Of a stretch of DNA of 64,000 nucleotides, positions 46,882 through 55,040 are shown in pieces; position 1 is the stretch's first letter, and each line of letters opens with the position of its first letter. The notes below the pieces were generated by a model, which worked only from the letters and a program-made list of their open reading frames with translations, made no database searches and was not told the origin of the DNA. Position numbers and translations under genes: made by a program. Source of the DNA: Chitinophaga sp. sic0106 (lineage in GTDB: Bacteria > Bacteroidota > Bacteroidia > Chitinophagales > Chitinophagaceae); contig NZ_JAHUWJ010000002.1 of assembly GCF_019219075.1 (NCBI RefSeq), positions 248,001 to 312,000 on the forward strand, written 5' to 3'.

Positions 46882-46967
46882 GTTCAGGTTTTTGCTGAAG
46901 ATACTATTTTGCTAAGATAGTGTCACTAAATATCATTATTGTTTAACTCACATGATCCGGAGATACC

Positions 46968-46991
46968 TACTTTTGACTATTCTCAATAGTA
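46968..46991 (+). promoter_or_regulatory. Promoter -7 element TACTTTTG with adjacent dyad
   Basis: A perfect TAnnTTTG match (46968-46975) 28 nt before the esterase start is followed at once by the palindrome ACTATT-CTC-AATAGT (46977-46991), which would cover the transcription start and could be a repressor site. A TTG at 46939 is 26 nt away, too far for a good -33 box. Confidence 0.45.
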
Positions 46992-47003
46992 TAAGTAAAT
47001 TCC

Positions 47004-49139
47004 ATGTATTGTAAAAACAAGCGCTTACATGCGGCCATGATGGTCTGCATGCTGTTGTTGCCAATTTTTTCCTTTGCCGGTAAGATAGTAGTGTCGTGCT
47101 TAGGCACCAGTATCACGTATGGGGCCGGTATGTACAACCGGGAACAAAATAACTTTCCAAGGCAATTGCAATACCTCCTGGGCAACGACTACCAGGTTAA
47201 CAACTACGGTGCCAGTGGCGCCACCCTATTGCACCATGGTAATCTGCCCTACGATCAGCAGCAGGTGTATCAAAAAGCACTGCAAACAAAGAGTGATATC
47301 ATCTTTCTTGAATTTGGTACCAACGATAGCAAAGCCGTGAACCGGCCTTACTTTAATGAGTTTGTAAACGACTACAAACAATTGATTGCGCGGCTCCGTA
47401 GCCAGCATGCTACTACATCTCCCCGTATTATATTATTAATGCCGGTGCCAGCCTACCTGACTGATACTGCCAGTATCAGTGATAGTATTATAAGGAGAGA
47501 TATACAACCCATGATCCGCCAGGTGGCCTATGAAACGGGCGTGGAAATCATTGACCTGTACCCATCCTTCGCGGGGCAAAAAGATTTATTACCGGATCAG
47601 ATTCATCCTTCCTCCATAGGCGCTGCACTAATCGCACGGCGTTTATACGAGGCCGTTAGTATCTCCCCGGATAAAAACTATGATATTTTTACCCGCCTGA
47701 AAATGCCGGTGGCAACCAGCTCCTTCTATGGCTATGCCTGCGCTGATTTTACCCTTAACGGTCGTAACTGTAAAGTGGTGAAACCCCGGCTGGCAGCTAA
47801 GGACAAACCATGGATATGGCGGGCACGTTTCTGGGGCCACGAGCCACAAACAGACATCGCGATGCTGGAAAGAGGCTACCACATCGTATACTGCGATGTA
47901 GCTGAAATGTTTGGCAGCCCTGCCTGTATTAGCCTGTGGAATAAATTCTATCAACTGCTGACCAGCAGCGGCCTGGCTAAAAAAGTAATATTGGAGGGGA
48001 TGAGTCGCGGTGGGATGTACATTTATAACTGGGCCCTTGCCAACCCCGGCAAAGTAGCTGCCATTTACGCGGACGCGCCCGTACTGGACATCACCCGCTG
48101 GCCCGGACATAACGGCGCAGGCCCTGGCAGTAAAGAAAACTGGGAGATCTTTAAACAACAATACCACCTTACCGAAGCACAAGCGGTGCAGTATAATCAC
48201 TCCCCGCTCAACAATGCCGCTGCCATAGCAAAACTGGGTTTTCCCATGCTGCACGTGGTAGGCGATGCAGACAGCCTGGTGCTGGTAAGTGAACACACCA
48301 CGCCGTTTGAGCAACAGGTAAAAGCCGCCGGCGGCAATATCACCGTCATACATAAACCAGGAATAGGGCATCACCCGCATAGCCTTGCCAACCCGCGACC
48401 AATCGTTGAATTTATGCTCGCAGCCACCGGCCATAAAATAAACTTTGCCCGTAAACCTATACCCGCTGCGGAATACCGCTCTGCCGCCGGCTGGAAAAAA
48501 GACTGCGGCTGGTGGGAGCAACATGCAGATATTGATAGCCTGCTCCTGGCGCAAAAAGGTAGCCTCGATATCGTGTTTGCCGGTAACTCCATCACACAAG
48601 GCACCGGTGGACATCGTACCAAAACCACCAGCAAAGCAGGATACAATGCTTTCGATTCCACCTTCGGTAAATGGAACTGGGAATGTGCCGGCATCTCCGG
48701 CGACCGCGTACAAAACCTGCTCTGGCGCTTTCAGAACGGTACCTATGCGGCAGCAGAACCCAAAGTAATGGTGGTGACCATTGGGGTTAATAACTTTGGC
48801 GATAACGACAGCGCAGCAGAAATTGCTGCCGGCATCCTGGACCTGGTAAAGTGGGTGAGGAAAAATATACCGGCCACCAAACTGGTACTCTCTGGCTTAC
48901 TGCCCACGGGCTTTACAACGGAAGATCCCCGCAGGATTAAATACGACGGTATACAACGTATCCTGGCAGATACTAACCATAACGGATACACGTACCTGCC
49001 GCTAACGGGAACATTTACAGACGAAAAAGGTAACCTGGATGCGACCGCATATGCAAAAGATGGGATACATCTCACCGGAAAAGGATACCGGATGTGGGCC
49101 AAAGCGTTGGAACCTGTGGTAGTAGGGTTGTTGAAATAA
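47004..49139 (+). CDS. Three-domain hydrolase: SGNH, alpha/beta hydrolase, SGNH
   Basis: 711 residues with a signal peptide (about 1-26). Domain 1 (about 28-220) is an SGNH esterase: CLGTSITYG (Ser36), FGTND (104-108), DQIH (Asp198, His201). Domain 2 (about 235-478) is an alpha/beta hydrolase: GMSRGG (Ser334), VVGDADS (Asp421 or 423), GIGHHPHS (His456 or 457). Domain 3 (about 520-711) is a second SGNH esterase: AGNSITQG (Ser529), GVNN (594-597), DGIH (Asp686, His689). All three sets of catalytic residues look intact. It probably removes several ester groups (acetyl, feruloyl or methyl) from one glycan; the substrate is unknown. Flanked by a cyclophilin and an iron-uptake operon, so the context does not help. 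Confidence 0.88.
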   Translation: MYCKNKRLHAAMMVCMLLLPIFSFAGKIVVSCLGTSITYGAGMYNREQNNFPRQLQYLLGNDYQVNNYGASGATLLHHGNLPYDQQQVYQKALQTKSDIIFLEFGTNDSKAVNRPYFNEFVNDYKQLIARLRSQHATTSPRIILLMPVPAYLTDTASISDSIIRRDIQPMIRQVAYETGVEIIDLYPSFAGQKDLLPDQIHPSSIGAALIARRLYEAVSISPDKNYDIFTRLKMPVATSSFYGYACADFTLNGRNCKVVKPRLAAKDKPWIWRARFWGHEPQTDIAMLERGYHIVYCDVAEMFGSPACISLWNKFYQLLTSSGLAKKVILEGMSRGGMYIYNWALANPGKVAAIYADAPVLDITRWPGHNGAGPGSKENWEIFKQQYHLTEAQAVQYNHSPLNNAAAIAKLGFPMLHVVGDADSLVLVSEHTTPFEQQVKAAGGNITVIHKPGIGHHPHSLANPRPIVEFMLAATGHKINFARKPIPAAEYRSAAGWKKDCGWWEQHADIDSLLLAQKGSLDIVFAGNSITQGTGGHRTKTTSKAGYNAFDSTFGKWNWECAGISGDRVQNLLWRFQNGTYAAAEPKVMVVTIGVNNFGDNDSAAEIAAGILDLVKWVRKNIPATKLVLSGLLPTGFTTEDPRRIKYDGIQRILADTNHNGYTYLPLTGTFTDEKGNLDATAYAKDGIHLTGKGYRMWAKALEPVVVGLLK

Positions 49140-49153
49140 TTCTTTGTCAGTTA

Positions 49154-49223
49154 TGTAGAGCCGGGCTGCGCCCGGCTCCTCGAATTGATCTCCGCGATGA
49201 GACGGGCGCAGCCCGTCTCTACA
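49154..49223. repeat. Nested GC-rich palindrome
   Basis: Two hairpins, GAGCCGGGC-TGC-GCCCGGCTC (49158-49178) and GAGACGGGC-GCA-GCCCGTCTC (49199-49219), are near-complements of each other. The outer TGTAGAG/CTCTACA closes the whole 70-bp stretch as one large imperfect palindrome. Its outer ends resemble TGTAGAGACG-type dispersed palindromes of Bacteroidota (from memory). It lies between convergent genes, so it probably works as a two-way terminator. Confidence 0.65.
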
Positions 49224-49227
49224 CAAA

Positions 49228-50445
49228 TCATACGGCAACGACCGCTTTCTTGACCGGCGCTTTTTTCTTCTTCTTACCCTTACCCCACCAGATAATAAAC
49301 CCGGTAACCGGCAAGGTAGCACCAATTAAACTGGCAAAGAATGCCAGCACTTTTCCCGGCAAACCAAGAATACTGCCCACATGGATATCATAGTTCATGC
49401 GCCGCAGCTTGCCGCCAAAGTCGGCCTCCGCGTATGACATCGCACTTTCAGGATCACCTTTGATCTGCGCCAGTGTATGCTGGTCATACGAATAACGCTG
49501 CAGGTCATAAAATGTTCCTTTGCTAGGATAAGCAATTACCATAATGCTGGAACCAGCTTTTCCTTGATCCGGCAGGCCTATGTAAAACCCTTTAGACGCC
49601 GGATGTTTGGCAGCCGTGGCTTCCCATACCGCATCAATACGTTGGCCCATGGTGAGTTGCAGTTTGCCCGCCTGCAGTGAGTCAGATACCGCTTCCTTGT
49701 AGGAAGGGATGGAGCGGCCACCGGTGGTAACCCAGTAGGTACCCTTGCTCCACCATTCCAGGCCGTACACCATCCCGGTGCAGCCAATAGCAAACAAAAT
49801 CAGCAAAGCATAAAATCCAAATACGTTGTGAAGATCGTAGTTGATACGTTTAGTGCTCGCCCCCCACTTAATGGTAAAGTTCTGCTGCCGCGTGCTCTTA
49901 TTCCACTTTTTAGGCCACCACAGCACCAGGCCGGTCAGCAACGTGATCACACAAATGAGTGTGCTATAGTTCACAATAGGGCGCCCAATCTTAAACGGCA
50001 TCCATAGAAAACGGTGCCCGTTGAGTACCCACCTGAAAAAGTTTACTTCTCCCGGCTTGCGCGTTACCTTACTTACCACTTCACCTGTGTAAGGATTTAT
50101 TTTAAGGGTAGACCCGCCACGACGAGCGCCCACATTGAGCTCTGCAGTTTTACCATCTTTATAAAACATATATCCTACCGACTGCCCGGGCAGCTCCTTT
50201 GCGGCAATCGCCATCAGCGCCGATGGTTTGAGTACCGGCTTGTCCTGGTGTGCAATCTTAGTTTCTGGTTCCAGTAAACTGGTAATCTCCTCATTGAATA
50301 CCCAGATGCAACCTGTAAGGCATACGATAATAACAACAATGCCGGAAACGAGTCCCAGCCAAAGATGTAACCAGGCAGATATCCTATAGAAAAGCGACCG
50401 GGAACCTGGTTTTTTCCCGGTCGTTGCTTTCTTGTTTGTTTGCAT
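49228..50445 (-). CDS. PepSY-associated membrane protein, putative siderophore-iron reductase
   Basis: 405 residues with four membrane helices (about 28-50, 165-185, 210-235, 370-390) and PepSY-type soluble parts. The helix starting near LHLWLGLVSGIVV contains a conserved histidine, and others follow (LNGHRFLWMPF, NYDLHNVFGFYALL), consistent with haem ligation. Proteins of this family next to TonB receptors are thought to reduce ferric siderophores at the inner membrane. The C-terminus is a lysine-rich tail. It is the last gene of the receptor-DUF4374-PepSY operon and overlaps its neighbour's stop by 1 nt. Confidence 0.88.
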   Translation of the reverse strand: MQTNKKATTGKKPGSRSLFYRISAWLHLWLGLVSGIVVIIVCLTGCIWVFNEEITSLLEPETKIAHQDKPVLKPSALMAIAAKELPGQSVGYMFYKDGKTAELNVGARRGGSTLKINPYTGEVVSKVTRKPGEVNFFRWVLNGHRFLWMPFKIGRPIVNYSTLICVITLLTGLVLWWPKKWNKSTRQQNFTIKWGASTKRINYDLHNVFGFYALLILFAIGCTGMVYGLEWWSKGTYWVTTGGRSIPSYKEAVSDSLQAGKLQLTMGQRIDAVWEATAAKHPASKGFYIGLPDQGKAGSSIMVIAYPSKGTFYDLQRYSYDQHTLAQIKGDPESAMSYAEADFGGKLRRMNYDIHVGSILGLPGKVLAFFASLIGATLPVTGFIIWWGKGKKKKKAPVKKAVVAV

Positions 50446-51689
50446 TAGTATTCTACTTTAGTAATCGCAGTAATTTTTCCACCCTGTACTTCTAATCCGC
50501 GTGTAGCCGTTGCCGTTTTAATATCAATTTTATATATCCAGCTGCCGGTAGCAGTGTTAATACCAATGTAGCCCAGCTCACCATCACCGGAGCCGGTGTT
50601 GTTATTGTAAGGCGCAGAGGAGCTTTGGATATCTTCAGGGCCGCCTTTGATCCAACCGAAGGATTTTTCTGCCACATCCACCAGTGCCATTTTACGGTTG
50701 CCGGTGTTGGCATGTTTATCACCATACATCATCAGCAGAAATTTGTTGTTGCCGAGGTAGGTTTGTGCTGAAATTTTATGTCCGCCGGAGGCTTCTTCCA
50801 CATCAAAGAAATAGCTTTTATCAAACTCCGTAGTGCCTTTAAGGATACGTACCACTGCGGATGGTTTGGTAGATATCACCTTGCTGGTATTGGTAGCGAT
50901 GGCAGAAGAGAAACCATAGATGTCACCGTTTTCTGTAACGCCTAAGCCATCGTTGAAATAATTACCAATGTAGCTGGTGCGGTTGTCGCGGATTACTTTT
51001 TCCACTTTCAGGTCGGGGTAGGAGAGTACTGCCACCCAGGTACTGTCGGGGTACACTGTACCAAAGGCGTCATTACAGCAGCCTTTGATGCTCATGTATG
51101 GCGCAAATACTTTATCGCCTACCTGTGTAGCCCAGGTGAAGTGCGCACGCTCGCCGTTGGCCGCCAGCTGTACGATGTTGATGGCGGCACTGCCGATCTG
51201 CTGCGACTTCAAAGCATCTATACGATAGAAAGAGGCGGTTTCCACACCGCTCCTTGGGATTTTTATCAGCAGTAACTCATCATTCACTTTAGTGAAGGCC
51301 TGTACGGTTTCTGTCTGGAACTCAGATGTTTTCAGCAGCTTGGACCCGGCGGAATCAAACCGGTAGGTGGTAACCGCACCGGGATTGCCCTGGCCATACA
51401 ACAAGCTGAAGAACCTGCCTTTGTGAGTCATATAATAACGATAGGAACCATCCTGCTCAATACCGTTGCCGGCAGTGGTAATGGCGCCATTATCCAGCTG
51501 ATCAGTGCTCAGCAGGTAGTCCGCAATACCGGTAGTGCCTGCGGGAGTGGCGGTAATCACATATTTATACTTGCCGGATGTTTCCCTGTCTCCGAAATCA
51601 TAAATAGCATCTATATCATCTTTATCACATCCTACACCTAACATGGCCATGCCACATGCAAGCGTTAATATCCTGTTCAAATTTTTCAT
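50445..51689 (-). CDS. DUF4374 lipoprotein of iron-uptake operon
   Basis: 414 residues with lipobox GVGC (Cys21). The rest is a predicted beta-propeller (repeated strands such as YRYYMTHKGRFFSLLYG, YIGNYFNDGLGVTENGDIYGFSS, GELGYIGINTATGSWIYKID). DUF4374 proteins are found almost only between a TonB receptor and a PepSY protein in Bacteroidota and are presumed to bind siderophores or ferric complexes at the surface. Recent Bacteroides work on the related XusB family supports xenosiderophore capture; whether this one is of that type is an inference. Confidence 0.85.
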   Translation of the reverse strand: MKNLNRILTLACGMAMLGVGCDKDDIDAIYDFGDRETSGKYKYVITATPAGTTGIADYLLSTDQLDNGAITTAGNGIEQDGSYRYYMTHKGRFFSLLYGQGNPGAVTTYRFDSAGSKLLKTSEFQTETVQAFTKVNDELLLIKIPRSGVETASFYRIDALKSQQIGSAAINIVQLAANGERAHFTWATQVGDKVFAPYMSIKGCCNDAFGTVYPDSTWVAVLSYPDLKVEKVIRDNRTSYIGNYFNDGLGVTENGDIYGFSSAIATNTSKVISTKPSAVVRILKGTTEFDKSYFFDVEEASGGHKISAQTYLGNNKFLLMMYGDKHANTGNRKMALVDVAEKSFGWIKGGPEDIQSSSAPYNNNTGSGDGELGYIGINTATGSWIYKIDIKTATATRGLEVQGGKITAITKVEY

Positions 51690-51714
51690 TACGGCGTATT
51701 AAATATTTTAGTAG

Positions 51715-54102
51715 TTATTTTTTGCTGATGAAGTACCTGAGTTTTACGTTGAAGGCACGTCCAGGCTTCTGTAAGCTGAAGTTGTCGTAGTTGCGGTTGT
51801 TGACCAGGTTTTTGCATTCCACGGCTACGTTGTAGCGGCCATCTGCGAGGGCATACACCACATTTACATCCTGACAAAACTGGCGTGGGATAGTGAGCTT
51901 TTCACCGGCGGTACCCTGTCCTGGCCAGCTGAGGAAAAATTCATGTACATACTGGAAGTTGTATCCTACGGTGAGGTGGTTACCTTTTTTCAGCACGTTT
52001 TTGAAAAACAGGGAAGCGTCGGCATTACCAAACATATAAGGGATGTTAGGGATGCGGTCGCGGTAAGTAGGACTTACTGTTTTCTGCTCAGACTCGAATT
52101 TGGTATTGTTACGGAGGTTCTGATAAGTCATGTTAACTCCTGCGGTGAAAATTCTTTTGAAGCTATAGCGGATTTCCCCGTCCACACCCATGTTGGTGAT
52201 GCCGCCCAGGTTTTCGTTGCTTTGCTTGATCTGGTTGCGGTTCAGGGTAGGGCGGATGAAATCTGTGGCATTGCGGTACAGGAAGTTGGCATCCACGCTG
52301 AATCGGTGATCATCGTTCAGCTTTGTTTGCCAGCTGGCGCCAACATTATAGTTGTTGCTGCTTTCCGGACGGAGCGTTACGTTTCCTTCCAGCAGTTGCA
52401 TATCGCCAAACAGTTCTTCACCTTCCGGCAGGCGGTAGCTTTTTTCGTAAGAAGCTTTTACCTGGAGGGTAGGGAGGAGGAAGTAAGCAGTGGCAGCGCC
52501 ATAGCCCCAGTTGTTCATTTTGTTGGACAGCTCCCGGTAGGCCACATCGCCCCAGCCGCCGGTAGGATTGTAGCTTTCCGCATATTTATTTACCTGGTTG
52601 TAGTTTTTGGCAAACAGGGAGGTGGTCCATTTTTCGTTGTAGTCGTACTGATAGCTCAGGCCTAATACATTTTTGAAAGATTTTTGCGGCTGCTCATATT
52701 TGGCATTCTCCGGAAACAGCTCATCACTGCCCTTTCGGTTGAAGGTGGTGTATACATTGTTGACGGAGAAGAGATGGTGTTCGTTGAGGCGGTAGTTCAG
52801 GTTGGCGGTGCCTATACCATTGTTATTTTTGAACTTATATAAAGAGCGCTCGCGTTCTGCGCCTTTGGTATTGGCTTCCCATTGGCCAAACCAGTTGTAG
52901 AGGCGACTAACGGTATCAATTACCTGCTCGGTACCGAGGTTGTAGTTGCCGTTCACGCTAAGGTTCAGGCCTTTTACAAACAGGTCTTTTACCTGGTATT
53001 TTAAAGTAGGCATTACAATATTTCCGCGGCGGTGCAGTTCACCATATACGGTTTTCATGCGGGCGCCTGTTTGCAGTTCGGCGTAATTTTGGCCGAGCGT
53101 GATGCCTACGAGGAGTTTGTCTGCATATTTTTTTCCTACCACACCTACGTTAGCAATCAGTGTTTCGTTGTGATAGGTGTCATTAAATCTCCTTACCCAG
53201 GTGGCTGGATAATATTGTTTTGTTTCCAGGTTGGTAGCCTGTACGCGTACTTTATAGTCGTTGTCGGAGTAGTTCTGGAAAACGTTCAGTTGTGCTGTGA
53301 ATCCGGAATTTGCCACATAGGCTGCGTTTACAGCGGAGCGGTGGGTATTAAAGGAGCCAAAGCTGTAGGAGGCGTCCAGGTAGCTTTGTTTAACATTGCT
53401 GGTAACGATGTTTACCGCACCTCCCAGTGCATCCGCACCGAGCCATACCGGCACTACACCTTTATATACTTCTACTCTGTCAGCGAGGTTGATGGGGATG
53501 TTATTAAGCTGAAAGGAGGAGCCAAAGTTTTCCATAGGAATACCATCGAGGAACATTTTTACCTGGCGGCCGGAGAAGCCGTTTAGTGAAAAGTTCATGC
53601 GGGAGCCCAGGCCGCCGTCCTCCCGTACACGGATACCCGAAACGCGGTCCAGCGCGTGTGCCAGATCGAGCGTGGTGTTATGCAGTTTCTTGGCATCGAT
53701 GGCGGTGAGGTTGTATGCTTGCCGCTGTACATTCTGCAAAGGCGTGCGGCCAATAACAGACACGGCTTCCATGTGTTTCATGTCAGCTTGCATACTCACA
53801 TTTACGGTGGCGGTTTCGCCAGCAATAGCATTAACCTCCAGCTGATATTTTTTATAACCAATCAATGAAATAATCAGTACTCTTTTTCCGGGGCGTATGC
53901 CTTTTAACTGGAATTGTCCGCGGTGATCGGATACTGTTTTATTAGTATGATCAGGCAGGGAGATGGAAGCGCCGGCGAGGCTCTCACCTTGTTCGTTTTT
54001 GAGCATACCTTTGATGGTAGCGTCATTGCCTGACTGTGCAAACATGGTAAAGGTCAGGGATAATAGCAGGCTTAATAGCAATAGTTTTTTCAGGTACATC
54101 AT
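51715..54102 (-). CDS. TonB-dependent receptor, siderophore-type
   Basis: 795 residues: signal peptide (to about 22), carboxypeptidase-D regulatory-like domain (about 28-112), plug (about 125-235; NFSLNGFSGRQVKMFLDGIP, GADALGGAVNIVTS), and a 22-strand barrel ending in YFISKK. It is shorter than SusC proteins and lacks a SusD partner. It is followed by DUF4374 and PepSY genes, the layout of xenosiderophore uptake operons. It would import a ferric siderophore or haem-like compound; iron regulation is likely, but no clear Fur box was seen. A -7 box lies at 54206-54213. Confidence 0.92.
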   Translation of the reverse strand: MMYLKKLLLLSLLLSLTFTMFAQSGNDATIKGMLKNEQGESLAGASISLPDHTNKTVSDHRGQFQLKGIRPGKRVLIISLIGYKKYQLEVNAIAGETATVNVSMQADMKHMEAVSVIGRTPLQNVQRQAYNLTAIDAKKLHNTTLDLAHALDRVSGIRVREDGGLGSRMNFSLNGFSGRQVKMFLDGIPMENFGSSFQLNNIPINLADRVEVYKGVVPVWLGADALGGAVNIVTSNVKQSYLDASYSFGSFNTHRSAVNAAYVANSGFTAQLNVFQNYSDNDYKVRVQATNLETKQYYPATWVRRFNDTYHNETLIANVGVVGKKYADKLLVGITLGQNYAELQTGARMKTVYGELHRRGNIVMPTLKYQVKDLFVKGLNLSVNGNYNLGTEQVIDTVSRLYNWFGQWEANTKGAERERSLYKFKNNNGIGTANLNYRLNEHHLFSVNNVYTTFNRKGSDELFPENAKYEQPQKSFKNVLGLSYQYDYNEKWTTSLFAKNYNQVNKYAESYNPTGGWGDVAYRELSNKMNNWGYGAATAYFLLPTLQVKASYEKSYRLPEGEELFGDMQLLEGNVTLRPESSNNYNVGASWQTKLNDDHRFSVDANFLYRNATDFIRPTLNRNQIKQSNENLGGITNMGVDGEIRYSFKRIFTAGVNMTYQNLRNNTKFESEQKTVSPTYRDRIPNIPYMFGNADASLFFKNVLKKGNHLTVGYNFQYVHEFFLSWPGQGTAGEKLTIPRQFCQDVNVVYALADGRYNVAVECKNLVNNRNYDNFSLQKPGRAFNVKLRYFISKK

Positions 54103-54302
54103 TTATTCTTTTGTAGATCAGTTCATTCGTGTATGGGCAAAAAAATCCCGCAGCAGTGTGCGGGTAGCGCATGCCAGTAAAGAATATAAGTATTGTTTCC
54201 GGGTGCAAATGTAGGGGTGGGATTACAAAGTCATTTTCGAAATCCGGAAAAGATTGGAAGAGAAAAAATTCCCTATTACGTAAATGCGTTGGCGTTAGTA
54301 GA
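54103..54302. other. Leader region of TonB receptor operon
   Basis: No gene is visible here. The minus strand carries TACATTTG (54206-54213), a TAnnTTTG match 104 nt upstream of the receptor start, without a -33 partner at the normal spacing. The intervening leader is long enough for a regulatory site, but no riboswitch was recognised. Confidence 0.4.
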
Positions 54303-54380
54303 CTGTATTGTTGATTGGGCCGCCTTTGGCCGATCTAATCAATAATACAGGGGAGAGACCTTCGGTCTCTCCCCTGTATT
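54303..54380. terminator. Two overlapping hairpins sharing one arm
   Basis: Hairpin 1 pairs CTGTATTGTTGATT (54303-54316) with AATCAATAATACAG (54337-54350) around an inner GGCC/GGCC stem. Hairpin 2 is a perfect 17-bp stem, AATACAGGGGAGAGACC with its complement, around TTC (54344-54380). Its tip forms a C-TTCG-G tetraloop. The seven bases 54344-54350 belong to both, so the structures exclude each other. The element lies 3' of the minus-strand response regulator gene. The same design is seen at 13337-13408. Confidence 0.7.
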
Positions 54381-54404
54381 GAAAAAATATGGTAGGTGAA
54401 CTAA

Positions 54405-55040
54405 TCAAATAAATCCCTGGGTAATTGCTGCCTTTATTAACGCTGCCACATTTTTGGACTGAAACTTATGCATCAGGTTTTTGCGATGCGTTTCCACCGT
54501 CATGGGGCTTAAATTTAATTGTGCTGCAATTTCCGGTGTAGTTTTTCCATCCGAAATCAGGTGCAGTATTTCTTTTTCACGGGTGGTCAGCTGCGGGGTG
54601 CCTTGCAGGTCCAGGGCCGACGGGCGCGCCATAATTTCCCTTACTGCCTTGCTGAAGGTGATCAGGCCATTATTGGCTTCCTGTATGCAGCTGATGAGTT
54701 CCTCGGCACTGGCGTTTTTCAGGAGGTAGCCGGAGGCCCCGTTTTGCAGCAATTGTAATATCAGGCTACGTTCTGAATGGTTGCTGAAAGCCAGGATATG
54801 TGTGGTGGGAGCAATGGTTTTTATTGCTTTGCAGAGATCAGCTCCTTTCATATCGGGGAGGTTGATGTCTAGCAGCAGCACATCTGTTGGCTGGAATTCC
54901 ATTGCTTCCAGGCATGCCTGGGCGGTGGTATGGCAGGCGGTAACCACCATGCCGGATACTTCAGATAATAATTTATGCAGGCCTTCCAGTACTACAGGAT
55001 GATCGTCTACGATGGATATGGTAATTTCTTTACTGGACAT
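54405..55040 (-). CDS. NarL/LuxR-type response regulator
   Basis: 211 residues. Receiver domain (1-125) with DDHP (12-15), phospho-acceptor Asp58 in LLLDINLPD, and a lysine in YLLKN. The C-terminal LuxR-type helix-turn-helix (about 148-205) is LTTREKEILHLISDGKTTPEIA followed by TVETHRKNLMHK. It is the partner of the histidine kinase encoded directly upstream, whose coding end it overlaps by 11 nt. Target genes are unknown. Confidence 0.94.
   Translation of the reverse strand: MSSKEITISIVDDHPVVLEGLHKLLSEVSGMVVTACHTTAQACLEAMEFQPTDVLLLDINLPDMKGADLCKAIKTIAPTTHILAFSNHSERSLILQLLQNGASGYLLKNASAEELISCIQEANNGLITFSKAVREIMARPSALDLQGTPQLTTREKEILHLISDGKTTPEIAAQLNLSPMTVETHRKNLMHKFQSKNVAALIKAAITQGFI

Noticed and set aside
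47643..48713. Minus-strand open frame of 356 codons
   Set aside because: Shadow of the three-domain hydrolase, whose catalytic residues lie in the plus frame.
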